Source of the DNA: Puniceicoccaceae bacterium K14
Lineage (GTDB): Bacteria > Verrucomicrobiota > Verrucomicrobiia > Opitutales > Opitutaceae
Reading direction: 5' to 3'
Assembly (NCBI GenBank): GCA_022538095.1
Contig: JAKYXN010000022.1
Location: 1-64,000, forward strand
DNA length: 64,000 nucleotides
Position numbers and translations under genes: made by a program. Shown in pieces: positions 59,648-64,000 of this stretch (positions within the stretch are counted from its first letter, which is position 1; each line of letters starts with the position of its first letter). Below the pieces are notes generated by a model, which searched no databases, had not been told where the DNA came from, and saw nothing but the letters and a program-made list of their open reading frames with translations.

Positions 59648-61081
59648 ATGAACCCACAAAAAAACAAAAAAACCGAGTTTGAATACGTCGCCTATGCTAA
59701 GTCATGTAGATTTCTATTAATTATACTTGCTGTACAAATACCCGTTTTCGCGATAGCGGGAGCGTATTTCGATACTGGAGTCGTTTTAGCGTTAGTCTTA
59801 GGAGGCCTTATTGTGGGCGGACCGGCGCTGCTGCATTTTATGAGTCCGCGTTCCGAGGCGGTAGGTGCTGCAATTGCGATTGCTATGCTGTCTATGAGTG
59901 GATTGTTGATTCACCTTGGTCGGGGAATGATAGAAATGCATTTCCATGTATTCGTTTCTTTGGCTTTGCTAATTGGATTAGCGCGAATGTCTGCCGTTTT
60001 AGTTGGAGCTGCAACGATTGCGGTACACCATGTTGGGTTCTACTTTTTTCTCCCGGATAGTGTATTCAACTATGATGCGTCGATTGGAATTGTTGTTTTG
60101 CATGCGGCGTTTGTCGTAGTTGAGGCAATACCTTCATGCGTGGTAGCAAATCAGTTTGGAAAGTACATACGAGCACAGGCGGTTATTTCTGAAAAGTTAA
60201 GTAGGATGTCGGCTGAGCTTAAAAAACAGACCGGACATATTAGTAGCTCGTGTACAGCATTGGCCAGTCAAGCCTCTACACAGGCGGCTTCAATCGAAGA
60301 GACGAGTGCGTCTTTGGTAGAATTGTCCAGTGTTACTCAAGAGACTACTTCCCACGCAAATGATGCTAAGAGCTCTGCAAATCGTGCTCGGGCTATTGCG
60401 GAAAAGGGTGCTTCTGAAGTTGCATTGATGAATAAAGCGATGCAGGACATAAGGTCGTCCAGTAACAATATCGCAAACATTATCAAGTCGATTGATGAGA
60501 TCGCGTTCCAAACCAATATCTTGGCTCTAAATGCTGCGGTTGAAGCAGCTCGTGCAGGCGAGGCCGGTGCCGGGTTTGCTGTAGTTGCGGATGAAGTACG
60601 TAGCCTAGCTCAGCGTAGTGCTCTAGCGGCACAAGAGACTGCAGAGAAGATCGAAGACTCGGTAGCTCGAAGTGAGAGAGGCGTTGAGATTAGCGGTAGA
60701 GTGTCAGGCCAGTTAGAAGAGATTTTCTCAATGACGCAGGATGTTGACGAGCTCATTGCAAAGATAGCTGAGGCGTCGAAAGAGCAAAACTTAGGGATCA
60801 GTCAAATTAGTGAAGCTACAAATGAAATTGATCGAGTGACCCAGGAAAGCGTATCTCAGTCGGAAGCGAATGCACGTTTCTCTCAAAGTCTTAACCAATT
60901 GTCGGAAGAATTGAGTCAATCGGTTGAGCAAATTGACGAAATCCTTGGTTCAGAAAGGCAAACTGTGAGTAATTCGCAGGAAGAGTTTGGGGCTCGTTAT
61001 TCAGCAGCTCCCAATGAATTGGATGAAGCTGCGGTTGTGGAAAGAGCGAAGGCTACGGAAGAAGCGTTTGATTGGAATTAA
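59648..61081 (+). CDS. Methyl-accepting chemotaxis protein with multi-helix membrane sensor
   Basis: 477 residues. The N-terminal 180 residues hold about six hydrophobic segments with a His-rich loop ([40 protein letters not shown]), a known integral-membrane sensor of this receptor class. No periplasmic ligand domain and no clear HAMP. The signalling domain includes [40 protein letters not shown] at about 285-325. Relays to CheA/CheW (not in window). Its stop overlaps the convergent coiled-coil gene by 4 bases. Confidence 0.93.
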   Translation: MNPQKNKKTEFEYVAYAKSCRFLLIILAVQIPVFAIAGAYFDTGVVLALVLGGLIVGGPALLHFMSPRSEAVGAAIAIAMLSMSGLLIHLGRGMIEMHFHVFVSLALLIGLARMSAVLVGAATIAVHHVGFYFFLPDSVFNYDASIGIVVLHAAFVVVEAIPSCVVANQFGKYIRAQAVISEKLSRMSAELKKQTGHISSSCTALASQASTQAASIEETSASLVELSSVTQETTSHANDAKSSANRARAIAEKGASEVALMNKAMQDIRSSSNNIANIIKSIDEIAFQTNILALNAAVEAARAGEAGAGFAVVADEVRSLAQRSALAAQETAEKIEDSVARSERGVEISGRVSGQLEEIFSMTQDVDELIAKIAEASKEQNLGISQISEATNEIDRVTQESVSQSEANARFSQSLNQLSEELSQSVEQIDEILGSERQTVSNSQEEFGARYSAAPNELDEAAVVERAKATEEAFDWN

Positions 61082-61362
61082 GCTTTGCGAATAGTGTTTT
61101 TCTCCTGTTCGCATTCTTCTTCCAAGCGCTCCTTTTCACTGCTTAACTGTCGCTGAATCGCGCTTACTTCGCTGAGGTCGCCCTTTGCTCGGGCGGATTC
61201 AATCTGAGAAACAAGAAAGATTTCTTTTTCTGCAATTTTTGCCTTATACCTTTTATCGATATCGGACAGCTTCCCTTTTTGCTCTTCAGAAAGGGGAGCT
61301 TGAGAGTCTTCAGAGCTATCGGCATTGAGCCGCTCCATTGCTAATTCGTAGGCGGATTTCAT
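61078..61362 (-). CDS. Small coiled-coil protein (Opitutae type)
   Basis: 94 residues. [59 protein letters not shown] and a charged coiled-coil end. I know this small protein only from Verrucomicrobiota (Opitutae). Function unknown. It ends inside the last codons of the chemotaxis gene. Confidence 0.75.
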   Translation of the reverse strand: MKSAYELAMERLNADSSEDSQAPLSEEQKGKLSDIDKRYKAKIAEKEIFLVSQIESARAKGDLSEVSAIQRQLSSEKERLEEECEQEKNTIRKA

Positions 61363-61418
61363 GGGTTAAGGTCTAATTTGGCTTAATGGTTGATCGAAGG
61401 ATCACCCGGGTTGCCATT

Positions 61419-61817
61419 TCATTTCAAGAATTTATTCACCACGGAAATCAGTTTCTGTGGATCTATTGGTTTAGCGATAAATGAACAGCATCCAGCTTCT
61501 TTTGCTTTTTGGATGTCTTTGCTCATTGCGTAAGCGCTTTGAATGATAATTGGAATTTCGGGCCGTAGCTTTGATATCCTTTTAGAGGCATCGTATCCAC
61601 TAAGGACTGGCATGCGGATATCCATGAGAATTAGATCAATATCGTCTCTCGATTGAACGATTTTGATGGCTTCAAGGCCGTTTTCAGCTCGGATAATAGT
61701 GTGTTGCTGAGTCTTGAATGTTTCTTCGATGAGTATGAAATTTGACTCATTGTCTTCCGCCACCAATATAGTTGGTTGCACCGTCTCGGTAGGCGTTTCA
61801 GCAATTTGTTGTCTCAT
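61419..61817 (-). CDS. Single-domain response regulator
   Basis: 132 residues. Receiver features: ILVAEDNESN (Glu21, Asp22), the phosphorylated Asp66 in LILMDIRMPVLSG, Ser94 in IIQSAYAM, and Lys116 in FIAKPIDP. There is no output domain; it is a CheY/Spo0F-type relay. It lies near the chemotaxis receptor but on the other strand. Its partner kinase is not in the window. Confidence 0.92.
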   Translation of the reverse strand: MRQQIAETPTETVQPTILVAEDNESNFILIEETFKTQQHTIIRAENGLEAIKIVQSRDDIDLILMDIRMPVLSGYDASKRISKLRPEIPIIIQSAYAMSKDIQKAKEAGCCSFIAKPIDPQKLISVVNKFLK

Positions 61818-61905
61818 CTAGGTGAAAAGGTTTACGATCTGATACTAGTGTCAACCCTTATTGTTGTGTCGTGGTGAGGCTGGGTTAACAATAGGATAGC
61901 TACTT

Positions 61906-62172
61906 CTACTCGTTAGCCTCGATGACTTCCCCGAAGTTTCCTCCTAAAACGTTTACGCTGCTATGGCCGTAAGCACTTACTATCACCACCCACAGTTCCT
62001 CGAGAAAGAGTTGAACGTAGCTCGTATCTATCAATAGAGCACGCGTCATCGTTGATGCTGCCACTAGTGACATTGGTCCGTCGATTAGTTTGTTGAGACA
62101 ACGTCGTTTACTTGCCATAGAAGTATCAAAGGTCGAAAGATCTGGTTTATTGAAAGGGAAATCAAATCCCAT
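61906..62172 (-). pseudogene. Fragment of a PEP-CTERM-type beta-repeat paralogue
   Basis: An 88-codon frame. Its end reads VSAYGHSSVNVLGGNFGEVI then EANE. This matches the repeat ETYGNATVNILAGTFGEDIE in the intact PEP-CTERM protein 600 bases away (62514-63362), also at DNA level. The N-terminal 50 codons have no signal peptide. A remnant of a local duplication is the best reading. Confidence 0.55.
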
Positions 62173-62513
62173 TGGGAGTCGATCGGGTAGACGTACGCCC
62201 TAAGAAATTCACTGTGGTCGAAGAGCCGCCTAGGCTATTGAAAATATCGATGTAGCGCTGTCAGTTAAATCATTATCCAAATTGACCGAATGTGGCGCTT
62301 TCATCGTTAAATTTTATTTGCCTCCACGAGTTTACTGGAAACGTAAATACGAGAAAGGCCTTATGGAGCTTAGTTATTTTGGATGTCTTTTTGTAAGCGG
62401 AATTTGGATGTCGATATAGGGTGCTTTAAACTTTTTCTGTGAAATACTTGGATACAAAAATAGCCAGCTAGTATGCTGGCTATTGGCGTTCAGAAAGTTT
62501 TTTGAAGATTTCT
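62173..62513. other. 341-base intergenic region with terminator
   Basis: No gene seen. A terminator of the PEP-CTERM gene lies at its right end: TAGCCAGC (62461-62468) pairs with GCTGGCTA (62475-62482), with a T run on the minus strand. Confidence 0.6.
62461..62482 (-). terminator. Terminator of the PEP-CTERM gene
   Basis: An 8-bp stem TAGCCAGC/GCTGGCTA with a 6-base loop. On the minus strand the hairpin is followed by TTTTT. It is 32 bases after the PEP-CTERM stop. Confidence 0.8.
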
Positions 62514-63362
62514 TTATGCTCTCAAGCGCTTGCGTCGTTTCTGGAAGAAGAAGAGCAAGCCTGTTGCTCCAATAATCGCAGCATAAGTTGAAGGTTCTGG
62601 GACGGCTGTGAGAACAATGCTACCATTTCCTCCTATATTAAAGGGCATGTCGAATGTTTCTCCGCTCGCAAGCGTACCCATCAAATTTGTTCCAGAAGTA
62701 GATGAGCCAAGTTCACCAAAGGCTACTGGAGTTCCGTCGATTTTAAAGTCGGAGCCGAAAAGGGTGATCATGGAGTTTCCTAGGGATTCTAAGGCTGCTT
62801 CTGTGAAATTTCCTCCTGAAATAAAGATATCACTATTTCCTCTGGCTTCAATGTCCTCTCCAAAAGTGCCTGCTAATATATTTACGGTAGCATTTCCATA
62901 GGTTTCTAGATCGTCGCCAACAAAGCCTCCATTGAAATTAATGATAGCATTGTCATCTGCAACCACATCGTCGTTGCTTCCTCCGCTTGTGAAATTGATC
63001 ATAGCCGAATCAAAAGCGATGATATCTTGGGTAAAGATAGTGCCACTAATGTTGGCAACGGATGTCTCTATTACGGTGAGGCTGGTATCTGCTCCATTGT
63101 TGCGGGTATTTATTGTTCCCCCGGTGAAGTTGACTGTTGTGGGGTCTCCGAATCCAAAGTCTGCATTGCCAACGCCTATACTGACAAAATTGGAATCTGT
63201 TACATCTGCTTGTGAGGTAACTGTGTTTGTTTCGCCATTTTCAATGGTTACAAAGGCTTGGCCACCACCTCCGCCAGATTGCGCTTGAGCGTATGAAGCC
63301 AATGCAAAGGCGCATAGTGTGAGAGGAAGTGTTTTATTAAAAATTAATTTTGTTAATTTCAT
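62514..63362 (-). CDS. PEP-CTERM protein with beta-repeat body
   Basis: 282 residues with a signal peptide (about 1-27, ALASYAQA). After a Gly-rich stretch come short repeats of a beta-helix type: VNFTGGTINTRNNGADT, INFTSGGSNDDVVADDNA, INFNGGFVGDDLETYGNA, VNILAGTFGEDIEARGNS, IFISGGNFTEAALESLGNS. The C-terminus has VPEPSTYAAIIGATGLLFFF then KRRKRLRA, the exosortase signal. Surface or exported structural role is inferred. Confidence 0.9.
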   Translation of the reverse strand: MKLTKLIFNKTLPLTLCAFALASYAQAQSGGGGGQAFVTIENGETNTVTSQADVTDSNFVSIGVGNADFGFGDPTTVNFTGGTINTRNNGADTSLTVIETSVANISGTIFTQDIIAFDSAMINFTSGGSNDDVVADDNAIINFNGGFVGDDLETYGNATVNILAGTFGEDIEARGNSDIFISGGNFTEAALESLGNSMITLFGSDFKIDGTPVAFGELGSSTSGTNLMGTLASGETFDMPFNIGGNGSIVLTAVPEPSTYAAIIGATGLLFFFQKRRKRLRA

Positions 63363-63472
63363 GTCGAAGCTCCAAAGTTAGAGTTGAACAACTTTTTTAC
63401 AGGTCCTAGGTAGCGCTCTGTATGCCTGCTGCAAGCCTTGTTTTAAGGGTAAGTGTAGCAATTAGGAAACGG

Positions 63473-64000
63473 TTAGATGCCCAAATAGGCTTTAACTCTT
63501 TGTAGGTTAAGATTTTCTTCTACGAATGAACCCATCGTGTCATAAATTTCGCTTTTCTTCTTTTTCCAAGAGTGCGCGCTTATTTTGACACCTGCAATTT
63601 TAGAAGCATTGACTAAGCGATTTCTCATTACCGGAGATTCAAAAATTCCGTGTAAGTAGGTTCCCCATACATTTCCTTTTAAATGACCCTCGTTAGCTGT
63701 TGTGTTTTCATCTAACAAAATTTTCAGTAGTGGAACTCTCGTTTCATTTTCCAAGTGCCGACTGATGCCCATGTGTATCTCGTAAGTTTCCCAAAAATAA
63801 TTCTGATACAAGGCCCTACGTCGAACGACGGTTTTTTCGGTAGCGAATTCGGTAGCAATAGGCAAGAGACCTAGACCTGGAATTGCAGCCCCGCTGTTTG
63901 CGGAGTCATGAATGGACTGGCCTAGCATTTGATATCCGCCACAGATCCCTACGACGGGTATGCCTTTTTGTGCTTTCTTTATAATTACATTATCTAGTCC
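63473..64000 (-). CDS. cobQ: Cobyric acid synthase, C-terminal part (cut by the window edge)
   Basis: The frame continues to the right window end. Reading the minus strand from 64000 gives GLDNVIIKKAQKGIPVVGIC, then GGYQMLGQSIHDS. This is the glutaminase core with the nucleophile Cys in GICGGYQMLG. After it come GLGLLPIATEF, EIHMGIS, NVWGTYLHGIFE (the catalytic His) and a basic end. CobQ amidates adenosyl-cobyrinic acid diamide to cobyric acid in cobalamin synthesis. The N-terminal part is outside the window. Confidence 0.88.
   Translation of the reverse strand, partial: GLDNVIIKKAQKGIPVVGICGGYQMLGQSIHDSANSGAAIPGLGLLPIATEFATEKTVVRRRALYQNYFWETYEIHMGISRHLENETRVPLLKILLDENTTANEGHLKGNVWGTYLHGIFESPVMRNRLVNASKIAGVKISAHSWKKKKSEIYDTMGSFVEENLNLQRVKAYLGI

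Overview
The window reads as chromosome of a Verrucomicrobiota bacterium, most likely an Opitutae/Puniceicoccales-type marine member. This rests on three PEP-CTERM anchored proteins with the verrucomicrobial tail style (VPEPST, then a membrane helix, then an Arg/Lys cluster), a coiled-coil protein beginning [13 protein letters not shown] that I know from Opitutae, and the overall gene mix. The genus is not settled.

Left chromosomal part (1-16976): small exported proteins; yebC; the rpmH-rnpA-yidC cluster on the minus strand, with yidD absent; an acetyltransferase; a TetR regulator divergent from an exported YHS protein; a lone TroA-like metal-binding protein; and purC with a DEDD exonuclease. 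A tight three-gene minus-strand operon follows (16390 to 9461). It encodes a zinc-ribbon P-loop GTPase, a membrane-anchored GAP1-N2 protein and a 1005-residue membrane coiled-coil protein. It resembles the GTPase-centred conflict systems described from comparative genomics and is one of the most interesting loci here.

Accretion zone at tRNA-Glu (16977-56905): an intact tRNA-Glu(UUC) gene marks the start. A perfect 31-bp copy of its 3' end recurs at 48287-48317, and a decayed copy lies near 56873-56905. Two islands of one family therefore sit in tandem. Island 1 (about 31.3 kb) has an integrase whose C-terminus is encoded by the tRNA 3' end, an excisionase-like protein, a TraG/VirD4-like coupling ATPase, a relaxase with MobC and a candidate oriT, but no mating-pair genes; it looks like an integrative mobilizable element. 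It also carries a sigma factor, several small proteins with Arg-Gly-Arg tails, a duplicated unknown domain, a second integrase with a plasmid-type module (DUF3768, DUF6362, ArdA), two PEP-CTERM proteins, a minimal tyrosine recombinase surrounded by three 27-bp core-like sites, and cargo including a secreted EEP nuclease, a metallophosphoesterase and an HNH protein. Island 2 (about 8.6 kb) has lost its integrase apart from a 3' remnant and carries a copper/silver efflux operon (cusC-cusB-cusA plus a DUF3347 protein).

Right chromosomal part (56906-64000): a bipartite ThyX-family protein, a Lys-rich exported protein, a redoxin-like membrane protein, a methyl-accepting chemotaxis protein, a response regulator, a PEP-CTERM protein with a fragment of a paralogue beside it, and the C-terminal part of cobyric acid synthase running off the right edge.

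All calls come from reading the sequence by eye. Family names are from remembered motifs, not database searches.
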